The position numbers were made by a program, and so were the translations under genes. Under the pieces are notes generated by a model. The model saw nothing but the letters and a program-made list of their open reading frames with translations. It had not been told where the DNA came from and made no database searches. Below, one piece after another: positions 21,756 to 33,524 of a stretch of DNA of 64,000 nucleotides. The stretch is taken from contig CAKJVC010000006.1 in assembly GCA_918026815.1 (NCBI GenBank), positions 1,054,001-1,118,000 on the forward strand. The letters run 5' to 3'. This DNA is from Chalara sp. BL73. Lineage: Eukaryota; Ascomycota; Leotiomycetes; Helotiales. Every line of letters begins with the position of its first letter. Position 1 is the stretch's first letter.

Positions 21756-24700
21756 GTCGTCGAATACGGACGTTAAGGTAAGTGTTGAGCCTAAGGGATA
21801 GTTGGTAACAGTGTGAATGCATAGAGGTAGGAGAGTGTAACACAGCGAAGTTGAACAATATGATAAATATGGTAGGGACTCTGTCGATGTGGTCAGATTT
21901 TTAGCTGGCTGCTTCCGCCCAAGCAAGAAACTCAAGCCACTAGGCCACGATCACCTCCGTTCAATTGATAATTTGCGGCGTTTTAGCTGTAATATTAGCA
22001 CTAAATTACCCCCTGCCCAAGCAAACGATTGAGCGGTAGAATTGTGGTATGGTTTGGCTATTGTTGGACGCACTCAAAGCTATTCAGGGCTCTACTGTAT
22101 TGCGATCGCAAACATAACTCCTAAGCCAGATCTGTAGGCTTCTATGAATATTTCTTTGCCTGGGAGCTTTTTACTGAAACCATTTTGGAATGCGCTGTGA
22201 AATACAGGGCGTAGAGTATTCTCCTTGGAATTTACCCAGATGGTAAAATGACGCATTGAGGCGTTTGAGGCGTTGTGATTTTGCTTCTTCTGTCCACCAG
22301 ACAACGCCAGCTCGCTTCGTGTGCGTCGACAGGGGTTAAGTCTTTGCACTGTCCCTAATGTTGTCAGCAGCCGAGTCAGTTCAGTTGCAACCCATAGGTC
22401 AAGTCTCAACTCTCGGCGAAACGCGAAGTGCCGTTCGTCGCGGGGAAGTGGAAACCAGCCCGTGCCAATGGTCATAGAAATGCATCGTGGGCAGTGATGG
22501 ACCTCCAGGATAACCACATGCAACTGATGGCCTGGGAAAGCGTAAATTGCATTTTCGTGTTGGATGCTAAACATAACAAGTGTTCGCATCTGTTACGAAG
22601 TATATCCATCTCCTGCAGGCGTCCTCAGAAAATGGCCGCGTATCAACCAGCCACTTTCCGTCCATCCACCTCCCGCACCCCAACACTATCAACCTCCTCT
22701 CTCCCAAGCTCTAGTTCCTTGATTTATCAACTCTATCACTTCAGGATAAATATGTGGAGGACCACCGCGCTTCCCGCAGCATCCCCACATCATCAGAAAA
22801 CGCCCCGAGCACTCCTCCTCTCCCCAAAAGCTAGGTAGCCGTTCGCGAGCGACATGCCCCATCCTCTCAGGGGTCAGCATGTCTATTGATATTCCCCCGA
22901 GGTTTGCCATCTTTCGTGTAACATTATACCGGCAATTATGGCCATGACTCGTACCCACTTTCCCTGCTGATCTCAGGGTTGCAATCATCATTCCAACACG
23001 CCGTCGCTACCCCTATCACCTTATGAGCGCGATGTTACAGTATACGAGATTCTTTCCAATTTCAGGTTCTCTCCTTTCGCGATGGAGTCGCTCACTACCA
23101 TATTCTTTTATAACCCTGTAATTTTAAAGGCCGGCTAAGCAAACCTTCTCCTGCACAGTAAGACATCCGCGACAAATCGGAACACTTTAATAGTCAAGTA
23201 CTGGGCCCGCCGGATTTATTATTGCTCTGGACAGAGCGTGATGGTATTTACACCTACTGACTGTGCGCAGGGAGATGGGGTCAAAGTCCAATTAAGGCCA
23301 TCTTTACAGGGTGAGGATGCGATACTTCGTTCGCTTTCTACGCACGGTTTTATTTTCCCGCCAATTCCAGAGGCCATGCTTTTATGCTTTTTGGCATCGT
23401 CTTGAGGATCGATGATTTGTTCGCCATGATCGTTTTACGCTTCGGACGCGGCAGGTGTGGCGTTCCCAAGACCATGACTGTGGAAGGCACTCCACCAATG
23501 GGGTTTCGGGGCCCCACTGGACACGAGAATACGCAGGTACCAATATGCTCTGTACCTCCTGCTCGACAATTTATAGGCGACATGCCGGGTGCTCCCCCCT
23601 GTATAACTTTTGAACAAGCATGCTTTATTTGACCGCTTTGGGATGTTTATAGCCTTGTAATATCAAAATTCTTCCTTTCGTTATCATTCGAATCTTTATC
23701 GCAAAAATTTCGTTTCCCAATACGAATGCGTTCAACTTATTGGCACTTATCAACCCTGAATGGTCTTGTACCATGGCAACGCCACTGTAAATGATACACC
23801 GCAATTATCTCGCTTCTTGTAGTAAAAATCGTTAGATCAATTTAGTCTTCTTGGTATACTGGCATTTTCTGTACTGCGTCGTAATAAACGATAGTAACTT
23901 TCTATCGATGAAAGTATCGTACTCCATTATTAATAGTGTTTTGATACCAAATACCAGGAATTTCCCAAGTTTCAACACCCCGACAAAATGCATCAAAACA
24001 CACAATTACTTTAGACTGAGAGATTCCCCAGTAACATTGATCGAAAGAAAAGGAGTAACCCCGCAGTCAGGAGCCGAGAAACGGGCCGAGTAGAAAAAAG
24101 AAAAGAAGCAGAAAAGCAGCCCGAGGCGGGAGAAGCCCCCCTTCTCACCAATTGAAGGCACAACTGTCCAACAATAAATCCACCTTTCAGAAAGTTAGGT
24201 TCAATATCTTCTAGATACTCCAATACAATATGAAAGAAATGTTGCGCACGGATTTAATTTCCTGCTGCGACGATAAAGCATATCAAGAATTTACCTAATG
24301 ATCCTTCATCGTATAGCAATGGTGGCAACGTAGCCATAATCTCGCTGTTTGAGCCTAGGGTATACCCGTTTGCTGCCTTCCTCCAGGAGCCCGCGGAATT
24401 TGCTGATGTGCTGCCATGGGAGCACAGGCTGTTGCGAGATGGTTCCGCAGGACCCACAGGTTGGAAATCGGAGCACATGGAATGGATGGAAAGAATAAGA
24501 GAGATCCGTTGAAGTATTCTATCTAAGGGGAGGTAATATATACACGGTGTGTAGTCGGGGCAAGGCGGCATGTATGCCACCAGTTCCAACACTCGTTAGT
24601 TAAGCCCTCATATGGATCGATTAATAGAAAGCCTATCAGTGAAATCCAACCTCTCATGCCTATAAATGAAAGCTTTATTGATAGAAGATGTGCGTCAGGG

Positions 24701-24759
24701 TAGGTCAGCTGGTGGTTGCTGCACTTCCCGACATCGACGCCAACCACTGCACACAGCAT
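21756..24759. other. Gene-poor stretch
   Basis: About 3 kb. The left end is the promoter side of the DUF7703 gene. Open frames at 22092-22589, 22428-22838 and 23350-23632 on both strands have no recognisable domain, are not linked by convincing introns and overlap each other, so none is called. The right end may hold the eroded upstream part of the monooxygenase relic. Confidence 0.4.
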
Positions 24760-25122
24760 GATGGATGAAGTTACTAACTCGAGACGATACTGTAGCCTAT
24801 TTAGGTGACGCCGCACATCCTACCGCTGGCGGATGGGGGACCGGAAGCGCATTCTCGTTCGGTGATATTTGGGCTTTATATTGTTCGCTCCACCGTAGTC
24901 ATATCTCGCGGCCACGAACCACCACCTCTATCCAGAATGCGAGTACTGTATCTACCGTAACGAGCTGGCAAGGAAACAAGCTTCCATATGATATAGCCTG
25001 TCCTCTACATTGAGAAAACAAGCACGGCGATGTTCCTTCGGCGCCAATTTTAGCTAGAACCGATTTGATATTGAGTATGCTGTTGAAACGATACATGACC
25101 ATGACGAGTATGCGGGGTAGTT
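24760..25122 (+). pseudogene. Relic of an FAD-dependent monooxygenase (salicylate hydroxylase type)
   Basis: The frame from 24765 reads V-A-Y-L-G-D-A-A-H-P-T-A-G-G-W-G-T-G-S-A-F and then D-I-W-A-L-Y-C-S-L. This is the G-D-x-x-H-P motif that binds the FAD ribityl chain and the following helix in group A flavin monooxygenases such as salicylate hydroxylase. A plausible C-terminus in another frame, R-F-D-I-E-Y-A-V-E-T-I-H-D-H, ends at about 25122. The N-terminal Rossmann motif (G-x-G-x-x-G) and the D-G motif are not found upstream on this strand. The gene is therefore truncated and frameshifted. Confidence is good for the GD motif, low for the exact limits. Confidence 0.5.
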
Positions 25123-25452
25123 AGGGAGCTATTTGCTGCCAATTGGTGGATGCTTGAGCACAATAGTGGCGCTAGACGGCAGGAGGTGGAAGCGGAAGAG
25201 AGAAATCTATATCATGAAAAACGAAACGACGCGAGACGACCTAATTTCGCCGAACTATAGATGTTATCGAGCCATTCAATACTAAGTGTCTTTAGCTCAC
25301 TACTAATAGGCTTCGACGCAACTACTGACTCGATGTGTTTTAATCGGGCATAAAATGTGCTATCTCAGCAGAGCCATAATCTTAAATACACCCTTTAACC
25401 GTAGATTCCCAGAAGAGGCTATTTTTTTTTTTTTTTTTTTTTTTTTTTTGGA
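25123..25452. other. Spacer ending in a 28-base T tract
   Basis: Contains no gene. It ends in an uninterrupted run of 28 T at 25422-25449, which is an A tract on the coding strand of the adjacent HET gene and begins three bases after its stop codon. Confidence 0.7.
25422..25449 (-). repeat. A28 homopolymer just after the HET gene stop codon
   Basis: On the minus strand the HET gene ends in a TAA stop, then three bases, then 28 consecutive A. Homopolymers this long are unusual in the window; the next longest is a T21 tract at 62273-62293. The exact length may be affected by sequencing error. Confidence 0.8.
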
Positions 25453-27437
25453 TTATGCAAAACGATAATCATTAAGGACTATCTTGCCCTGTTCCGCATC
25501 TTTCACAACATCTCCACTGTAGAACATTATATCATGAATATAGACCTCGCCAACCAATCCATGAAGAGGGGATATGTTTGCTTGCTGTTCCGAAAACTTC
25601 TCCGGGGATCTCTCTGCAGATATGCTACCAGGTACAATCTCCCCACTGTTAGATATGTACTCCGTGGCAGATTCACGAAGAAGAAATGGGACAGGGGCGC
25701 CCATTAGCATGCAAACTTGATCTCCTGGCTCAGTGATAGTGGGGCCTAGTCCCAGCATTCCTTTCGTGGTTACAAAGAATCGTCGACTCTTGCATGCCGC
25801 GTTCCTGGCGGTCGTATAATCGCCTCGATAGTCCGATATATTAAGGTGTGGCCTTTTAAACAGACCAGCAGTTGTAGTGAGATTAAATTTATCTTCGATC
25901 GAGGAATCCCAAGTGTCAGTTACTTCTCGCGTAAGCCTTTGCCAATCACCTATGCACGCGTCGTAATCGAACTTCCAACGAGTAAGCATAAACTCGCATG
26001 ACATTCCAACTGCCGTAACGGTATCATAAGTGAAACCGCGTAAGCTTATGATGTCGTTGTTGGTGGTACACGAAAATTCAACGGCGGTGTGACCTGCAGC
26101 TGAGAAGGTATTCTTGCCCCATGGTGGAGGCGGAATCTCGGGATCTAGTCCTATATCCCAAAAAGGCGTGATTATGCTTCGGCTATAGTGACCACTATAC
26201 TGTGACCATGAAGGATACCACTTTAATGTCTCGTCCTCACTGGGGACAACAAGTATGTCCAGGCGTTTGTAATGATTGATCCATGCCTTGGCGAATCTCT
26301 TAAATACTATTTCTTCGTCCAGGGTATAGTCAGGAGTAATCAAAACCTCATCTCTGTTATTCAGCAGCCCTAGCAGCGCATACAGCTTATCTCTACCATC
26401 TACTCTGTGTTGTCAGCATACAAAGCTAACGGTTTTAAGCTATATTACGTACCACTCACTTGACGCCGCCGAAACTGATACGCAAGACTCAACAACCCGT
26501 GTTCAGGATTTGAATTGAATGTCTTCCTGTCTCGTAGATGGATCAACCTCTGTGCATCAACTAATAAGTGTTCTTTCTTCAACTTAGAGCTGCTCGGGAA
26601 CATCGTGGTATCGGGAGTTCGTTCGACTTCCAACTTGTGTATGAGCTCGTCAAATTTGAGAAGCGAAATTTTGTGCAGCCCGCATTGAATCTGAACTTTT
26701 TTCGCAGCGACTAATTCCTGGACAACCCAAGTCCGCTGCCACCAAGATCGACTGATAAGCTCGAATAGAACCGCATGTGCTCTGGTGCCTTTATTCACTC
26801 GTGTTGGCATCTCAAATGCCGTAAACTCCCCGATCTTCTTCTTTATCGGTGCGAAGGCAGATTCTGTTCCTCTTGGCGCAATCCCCAGCCATATCAAGAC
26901 GGTAGAAGCGTGCTTATATATAGCATACATCTGAGATACCTGCTGTTCGCGTTCAGCATTGTCTGCTTGATTGATGCAGATTGCATCAACCCACAACATC
27001 CGAGGCCGGTCTGGCAGCCGGAGATGTGTTAGGGCAAGATAGAGATTCCCGGTGATCGCAAAACTTCTGCTATCTAACGACATGGAGGAGGAAAGCTGCG
27101 GATCCCCCCATGCATAAGAAAGCGCCTCATACTTAGAGGAATTAATCTTCCCATATTGAGTATTGGCCAATATCGGGTCATTGCCAGCGCCTGGAAGTAG
27201 TTCGATAAGCCTTATTGACCCATCGTCGGGACTTAATGCAGAGTAGGCATTTGCATTCCGCTTAGCAAGCTCTAGATCCTTCTTCTTGTGAGGCTCTACA
27301 ACTAGCTTTTGGTAAAGCCGATTGATGGGTTTCGTTGCAAAGTAACCTGCCACACCAACAAGGACGATCGGGGATATCGCAACTGCTAAGGCAGAGTATC
27401 CAATATTTTCAAGTCGGTTGATCCTATTGGAAGCCAT
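25453..27437 (-). CDS. HET-domain protein with N-terminal membrane helix
   Basis: Two exons, 27437-26453 and 26402-25453 (intron 50 nt, GTACGT...GCTGAC...CAGAG), give 644 residues. A hydrophobic segment at about 13-35 could anchor the protein in a membrane. The HET domain follows: Y-E-A-L-S-Y-A-W-G-D-P near 106-116, M-L-W-V-D-A-I-C-I-N-Q near 145-155, and R-T-W-V-V-Q-E-L-V near 236-244. These are the three classic blocks. The splice joins R-R-R-Q-V-S to V-D-G-R-D-K-L-Y-A-L-L-G-L, the conserved post-HET motif, which supports the model. HET domains are TIR-related cell-death modules in heterokaryon incompatibility, although most members have no proven role. It is divergent from a second HET gene 201 bp away. 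Confidence 0.88.
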
Positions 27438-27638
27438 TCACGCCATTGACGTTAACGAGGTAACTAAGTTGCAGTTTTGGAGAGAATAGCGATCTTGGCA
27501 GCGAGATTAGTGAGTACATTATCAGAATATGGAGTGGAAATAGAATATTATGCTTAAGCGAATTGATCGACATTTCCGACAAACCCAGATGTGCGAGTAG
27601 CAGTCATAAGGGGTTAGTTGTATTCTTCACAATCAAGT
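27438..27638. promoter_or_regulatory. Shared promoter between two divergent HET genes
   Basis: Only 201 bases separate the two start codons, so both 5' leaders and promoters must overlap. No clear TATA box or palindromic operator was seen. Co-regulation is inferred from the geometry alone. Confidence 0.55.
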
Positions 27639-29671
27639 ATGTTTATGACTTTACCACAATCTCAAAATAGGAGTTGGCTACTTCCTTCCTGCCCTTCCTG
27701 CCCGCCAGATCCTTCCTCGCCATCGAAGCCTTCGTTTCATGCTCTGAAGACCTCGGCCGAGAAAGGTTGTGAGAGATGTAATTTGTTTTACAGTGCGATT
27801 ATTGAGAAATTACCTGAGGCCGCTCGTCTCCCGAGCGTTACTTGGGGATTTACCTATAGTGTTCTCACAAGCTATAACGAACGACCGGAGGCAAGTGAGG
27901 GTTCTAGCGATAAAAACGAAAAATTTGAGCTGGAATTCTTTATACACCCAGGTATGGGCAATATTTTTGATGTGGAGATGTTATATAATGTCAGCTTTCT
28001 GAGAACACTTAGAAGTGACAATTGGTTCAAAGAATAGATTCGAAGAAGTTATTTGTGGATAATCCCAACCTTCCTACTGCATTGCATACAGGTCGGCCAA
28101 CGCCAAAGCATACAGATCACGAGGAGACTATAAGTCAGATTCGACGTTGGTACACAACATGTGTTAACTCCCATGATCAATGTCGCTCTGAGCAGACGAG
28201 GTTCGTCCCTCGTCGTCTTTTAGACATTGAAAGTCCTCTTTGCGAATCTGAAATACGGCTTGTGGACACCTACCAGGACTTTTTTGACTCCGATATCCAG
28301 TATGTCTGTCTCAGTCACTGTTGGGGCAAAAGCCGGCCCGAATGCATAACACTCATAGAGACTTTGGATCAAAATAGGGAACAAATTTTATGGAACACCA
28401 TACCAAAGACTTTCCAGAATGTTATTAGCGTGTTAAGGAAATTAGGATTTCGATATCTCTGGATCGATAGTATCTGTATCATTCAGGATGACGCTGGTGA
28501 CTGGGCTACAGAAGCGGCTAATATGTGCGACGTTTACTCTCAGGCAGCACTGACAGTAGCCGCGACCAGTTCATTTGATTCCCATCAGGGTCTGTATAGC
28601 AGCGCGTCGTCTGAGTACCAATCCCAAGAATTTTCCATGATATTGATGGACCGCACAATACTCCCAGTATGGGCTCGAAAACCTATCCCGCACTTTCCGG
28701 GAAGCGAGACACACACAAGTAGATGGTTTGAAGATGCACCACTCCTTCAGCGCGGTTGGGTGCTCCAGGAAAGGCTGCTTTCTCGACGTGTGATTCACTT
28801 TGCCGCCAACGAGGCTATCTGGGAGTGCCTACATTTTTCTGATTGTCAATGTCTGGGCGGTGGTGCCGAGCGTTTTGGTAACCCAAAGGTTGAACTAGGC
28901 GCCTTCCTGCATGGACCACGCACGGAGTACAAAAGGGAACGGCCGGGGTCTGAATGGTATGAGATTGTGCAAGAGTACACAAAACTCGCTCTCACATTCC
29001 AGAAAGACAGATTCCCGGCCCTCTCCGGTGCGGCTCGAAGATCTCGTCAGTTCAGGAGTGGCGATGAGTACATAGCCGGAATCTGGAAGTCTGAAACTCT
29101 TTTCGGTTTGACTTGGTGCGCTTCTATTCCATTAAGCGCAAGAAGAACCGAGTATGTTGCCCCAACATGGAGTTGGGCCGCAGTGGATAGTGCAATCTGG
29201 TGGCCATCCCTCAATCTACAGGTCACCAAAGGCTTTCTAAACTCCGTAGAAACGCAGGTTAACTTGGCAGGCTCAGATCCGACAGGGAGGCTAAAGCAAG
29301 CGACCATGATTATATCCGGTCCAGCTGCTACTGGTAGTCTGAACTGGGAGAACGTAAACGCTGTTCTAAACCAAAGGTTTTCGATACGAGTCGGGTCCTC
29401 CTTCATTAAGGGCTGTTTCTGGCCTGACTATTTGTTGGATCAGATGAATATTGAGCACCGCATCCCACATGGATCGGACGTGATGTGTCTTTTGGTTCTC
29501 GAAGCGTTATGGCCAAATAAAAAGCAACGCGAATACCAAGGATTAGTACTCCGTCCGAGTAAGAACAATCCTCAGGCTTATGAAAGAGTTGGGATGTTAA
29601 GAATTGAGAGGGCCGAGGAGCAAGTCCATATTATGGATCATGCTAAAGAGACAAAATTGACTCTTGTATGA
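27639..29671 (+). CDS. HET-domain protein, CxxC-leader subtype
   Basis: Proposed exons 27639-27951 and 28038-29671 (intron 86 nt, GTATGG...AATAG) give 648 residues. The donor is less typical than in neighbouring genes, so this junction is the weakest part of the model. Without it the 5' and 3' parts lie in different frames. The leader has C-P-S-C near residue 20 and G-C-E-R-C-N-L-F near 43-50. Then come I-R-R-W-Y-T-T-C and the HET blocks Y-V-C-L-S-H-C-W-G, Y-L-W-I-D-S-I-C-I-I-Q-D and R-G-W-V-L-Q-E-R-L-L-S, ending with A-P-T-W-S-W-A. This is the common large fungal HET subtype, different in architecture from its divergent neighbour. Role: possible regulated cell death on non-self recognition, inferred from family. 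Confidence 0.82.
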
Positions 29672-30677
29672 GTTACAAACGTTCATGGTTTTTATCTGAC
29701 AAGCGGATGCATATATGGCATTAAGGGACGTTATTTGGCTTGGTTTGGTTGATATGAGCATACGAATACTAAACCAGCTATATTTTCTTTCAACACAATT
29801 TGGGTTTAGCCATTAGTGAGGCCTCATAGGTATTATTCTGTTGCGTTGTCCACCCTTCCTACCGTGCGTCGATCGTTTTCATCCTGGTTCAAGAAGACCC
29901 AGCCACTGTGCGTATGCCCTACCAACCATGCTTATACTGGCTACACTCGGAAATCCCGTGGTCGTGGTATTGTAGCGTGCTTAGAGTGAGCTTCTATCTC
30001 TTTTGAACGGGCGCTGTGTCGACGTAACGAATCGCTGGTACCTTTACGAGCTCGCAGCACCCGCTACTTGGTCCGGCCGTACATCTTCGTTGAGAGCTGT
30101 AGAACAAACTCCCAGGATGAACCTGAATGGGAGAATATCAAAAGACTGGATCTAGAGAGCTATACGGAACTATATCGTGGCATGGCGCCATTATAAGTAG
30201 CGCGGGTCAATGGCTAACAAAACTCAACCTGGCAGGTGGAAACGAAGGCTCATAGTCACAATAACTAAACTAAATAGCCTAACACATAAACTTACTGTAA
30301 CTGAGCGACATTTCCCAATGAGCATATTTATTTCGATTTTAATGGTAAATAGAAAAAACCAAGCAACACATTTTCAAATCTATTTTCTCTTAAACCCCTG
30401 CCCAAGAAAGCCCGAGTTGTTATTCTTAGATAGTGCAGGTGCTTCAGTAACTGCCGCTGCTCCTCCAGTGATGGCCGCTACCTCCACTGTTGTTTGGAGG
30501 CCAGGCAACGCCAGTTATTGAATTGAAAGTAGATGATATATTCAGAGTCTTTTATGTTCGGATTGTTATAGTATGGGGAGAAAATAAAAAAAGACGACGC
30601 ACTTTTTTATGCATAGCGACTTATCGAGAATCGGAAAGATTGGTCCATGAGCTGGTTATGTGAATCTGCATGACAGA

Positions 30678-30728
30678 TAACGCCCGGCTGCTGTGCAAAT
30701 GCTTTCAATTGCTCTGAGCCGGGCGTTA
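30678..30728. repeat. Inverted repeat, 12-bp arms
   Basis: TAACGCCCGGCT at 30678-30689 is the exact reverse complement of AGCCGGGCGTTA at 30717-30728, with a 27-base loop. It could fold as a stem-loop. No Rho-like or RNA-gene context is expected in a fungus, and it may be a remnant of a small transposon end. Confidence 0.65.
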
Positions 30729-31279
30729 GGCAGGCATTGGGCACACTTTAGAGCACAGCATATATTTGGAGGTCCAATCAAAACCTATTCTAAGGGCGGT
30801 ATAGAATGTCAATCGAATGGCCCTTCAATGCCCATAGCAAAAATCAGCACCATTCAACGCCTCAAGAGCATTTTGATCTCTTGCCATTCATACGGAATAT
30901 ATTATTATCTCGAAAGTGCAGAGAGCGTGATTTTAACGGCCATTCTAAACCCTAATATGAAATGCATCGTACTTGAAATCGTGTTACGTAAACAAGCTTT
31001 TGAAGATCAAGACGCGAAGGGGTGGTTGCTCATTCGTTCGTTCTTGGAATAGATCTGTATATGAGGACTTAGTAAAAGCTAGAGAAATAGAAAATTTGAG
31101 AAAGATGAGTCCGCTAAGGAAGGCCCTGAGCTGCCTTTTGCTAATACATCAGCAGGCACAACTGGGAGTCTCACTCGAAACTCTATCTGGCATGACGGCG
31201 GCCTTGGAGAATGCCTATCAAACGGCTTGGCAGCGTTCGATATAGCGCCCAAGTTACGTCCAATCAAAATCCTCTTCGC

Positions 31280-31332
31280 TCCCTATCGGCAACCTACGTT
31301 ATGTCTGGCCACTTGCCTAAAACCGATAGGGA
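31280..31332. repeat. Inverted repeat, 10-bp arms
   Basis: TCCCTATCGG at 31280-31289 pairs with CCGATAGGGA at 31323-31332 across 33 bases. Together with the stem at 30678-30728 it may delimit an eroded element, but the two pairs have unrelated sequences. Confidence 0.55.
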
Positions 31333-31841
31333 ATACATGTTCATGCTCTGCGGATATTCACGCGCTGCTCCAATCTTGCGCTATACCTTGTGGCTTTGCT
31401 GCTGAGAGTGTAGCTGCGTAGTAGGCACAGAGCACTTCTTGATATGATGATGTGCGAGTCCGAGAAGGCAACAAACGCTGTGTGAGATATCAAGCAAGCG
31501 TTAAACTTTTAATTTTTATTTTCCATTATTGGCAAATTTTGCTCATATTAACTAGCGGTTATATTTACTATAGGGAAACTATTTATAATGACATGAATTC
31601 ATAATGTTAATCATGAAAACTCCTTTCGCGCTTAGAACACGGTACCCAAGTCGTACACCACATGGTAGAAATGCACATATGTTAAATATAATCCTGTTGC
31701 GCTTGTATGAAATCGTCTAATTGGAACAATTGTTGATAGATCAGTGACTCTCTCTAGTGCTAACGAGTAACGAGTCTATCTTCTAATAATTTTCTAAGCT
31801 TAACTATACTAGTAACTATTTACTTGATGGGCTGCTAGAAA

Positions 31842-33524
31842 CTAGCATTGCCCAAAAACCCTACATATCAAGGCCGATAGGCTGGCATTAACGCATCCTG
31901 CATCATAGGGCTCTGGGAAAGCGAGGTTCGTACCGACGAGGTTATCGTAAGCAAGACGGATAAGAGATTCCTTGGCAGGGTCGTACAAAGGCCACCCGTC
32001 TTCATAAGTTGTCAAACCATTAACAGGATCTTTTGCAAAAGCTGCCCATGCTCCTTGTATATAATCCTCAAATTCGATTTCCTCTGCAGTTGAATTGGGA
32101 GTAGAGAACGTAGTTCCAAATATTAACTGTAGCTCCGCTCCATGGTATGCTCCTCCTTGCGAACTGATATTAGTGTTTGGAAATACACCAAAGAATCGAT
32201 ACCTCCAGGTAGGGTTATTGGCTGCTATGCCAGCGTCCGCGCGCTGACCTACGGGGCAGGTATAGCTTGCGAGGTTCAATTCATCCCAGTCAGCGTCTGC
32301 GAAAGTAATACCCCCTAAAGCGAGCTGGGTGCGGAAAATCCCTGCCTCGTAATCGTTGCTGCCAACTAACATCGGAATGCTTGGAGGTGTCTGTTGGGAA
32401 TAGTTGGAAAAAACGAGAGCGTTGTCTACAGTTGGCCCGAAGGGGCTCAGCAAAGCGCTTAGGCCGGTAGTGGGAACGGCATTTAAGATGGAGTCGACAT
32501 CCACGTTACGCATACATTCCAGTACTGTTGTGGAGTCTGTCGAAGCATCTCCACAACCAACGGCCGCGGTGACGGTATACCAGGCTGCTGCTGACATACT
32601 TTCGGGGTAGGGTAGTCCGAAGCTGAAGGCTGTTCCCGACTGTGATATTATGCCAGCTGCGATTGGATCTGAGGCATACGCATAGCCATAGTAGTCTGCT
32701 GACGCACCACCAGCTGATTGTCCAAATAATGTAATTCTTGCTGGATCCCCGCCAAAGTTGGCAATGTTGTCCCGCACCCATTCCATGGCAAGGCGTTGAT
32801 CTAGGAATGCCAAGTTGTTCTGGGCAGTAGGATTTCCTGGAAAACCGAGAATGGACAATCGATAGCTGCCCCGAGTATTAGCGTAGGTTTGAAGGAAAGT
32901 AGATATACTTACTTGATAGTCACAATGATAACATCTTCCCCGTCCGCAAGAGCAGCACCGTCAAATATAGGTATTGATGAAGTTCCACCAGAGAATCCTC
33001 CCCCATGAATATATACCATTACGGCCTTCTGCCTTTCCCCTGATTGGGGTTTCGACCAAACATTCAAGTGCAGACAATCCTCGCTATGTACTACATTGGG
33101 AGGGTTGCCGATGAGACTAAAAAGCTCGAGTCCAACATTAGTGACATTCGAAGCTGCAATTACTTCGGGCGTTGGAAGAGCCGCTTGGGATAGTAGTTGA
33201 GGGCATGAGAAACCCTAAATCATGTGAGCTAGAGTGAGTGAGGAGGTATCAATTTGTACGCACGAAGACAGAGCCATTGAGCGCTGAAGACCCAGAATAT
33301 TTTACGGGCGCAGCGAATCTGAGATTTCCTACGGGGGCTTGCGCATAGGGAATTCCAAGGTATTCCGACACCTCTGGATATTTTGTTGCTGCATGGCCAG
33401 CGACAGCCCCACTGCTCGTCTTAACGATTTGGCCAACTTTGAAATTGACTTGTTTGTCGCAAATTTGCGGGGCGGCCCAGGCTAAAGGGAGGGATAAAGC
33501 TGTAAAGACAGTGATAAATTGCAT
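31842..33524 (-). CDS. Secreted type-B carboxylesterase / lipase
   Basis: Three exons, 33524-33264, 33214-32913 and 32865-31842 (introns 49 and 47 nt; donors GTGCGT and GTAAGT), give 528 residues. The signal peptide covers about 1-17 (ends A-W-A-A). The alpha/beta-hydrolase core is complete. The oxyanion loop is H-G-G-G-F at 157-161, after E-D-C-L-H-L-N-V at 132-139. The nucleophile is Ser238 in G-Q-S-A-G-G, the acid Glu361 in N-D-Y-E-A-G, and the base His429 in A-Y-H-G-A-E. The second splice restores V-T-I-N-Y-R-L-S-I-L-G-F, a hallmark of the family. Such enzymes hydrolyse carboxylic esters (lipids, feruloyl or other esters) outside the cell. The substrate cannot be predicted. It is separate from the wall-degrading genes further left. 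Confidence 0.9.

Larger units (their letters stand above)
29672..31841. other. Gene-free stretch with two short inverted repeats
   Basis: About 2.2 kb between the second HET gene and the esterase. Open frames at 30210-30521 and 30693-31405 show no recognisable domain. Two clean inverted repeats occur, at 30678-30728 and 31280-31332. The region 31500-31830 is AT-rich 3' flank of the esterase. Confidence 0.5.

Noticed and set aside
22092..23632. Several overlapping 80-165 codon frames on both strands
   Set aside because: No domain motif, no coherent splice sites and mutual overlap.
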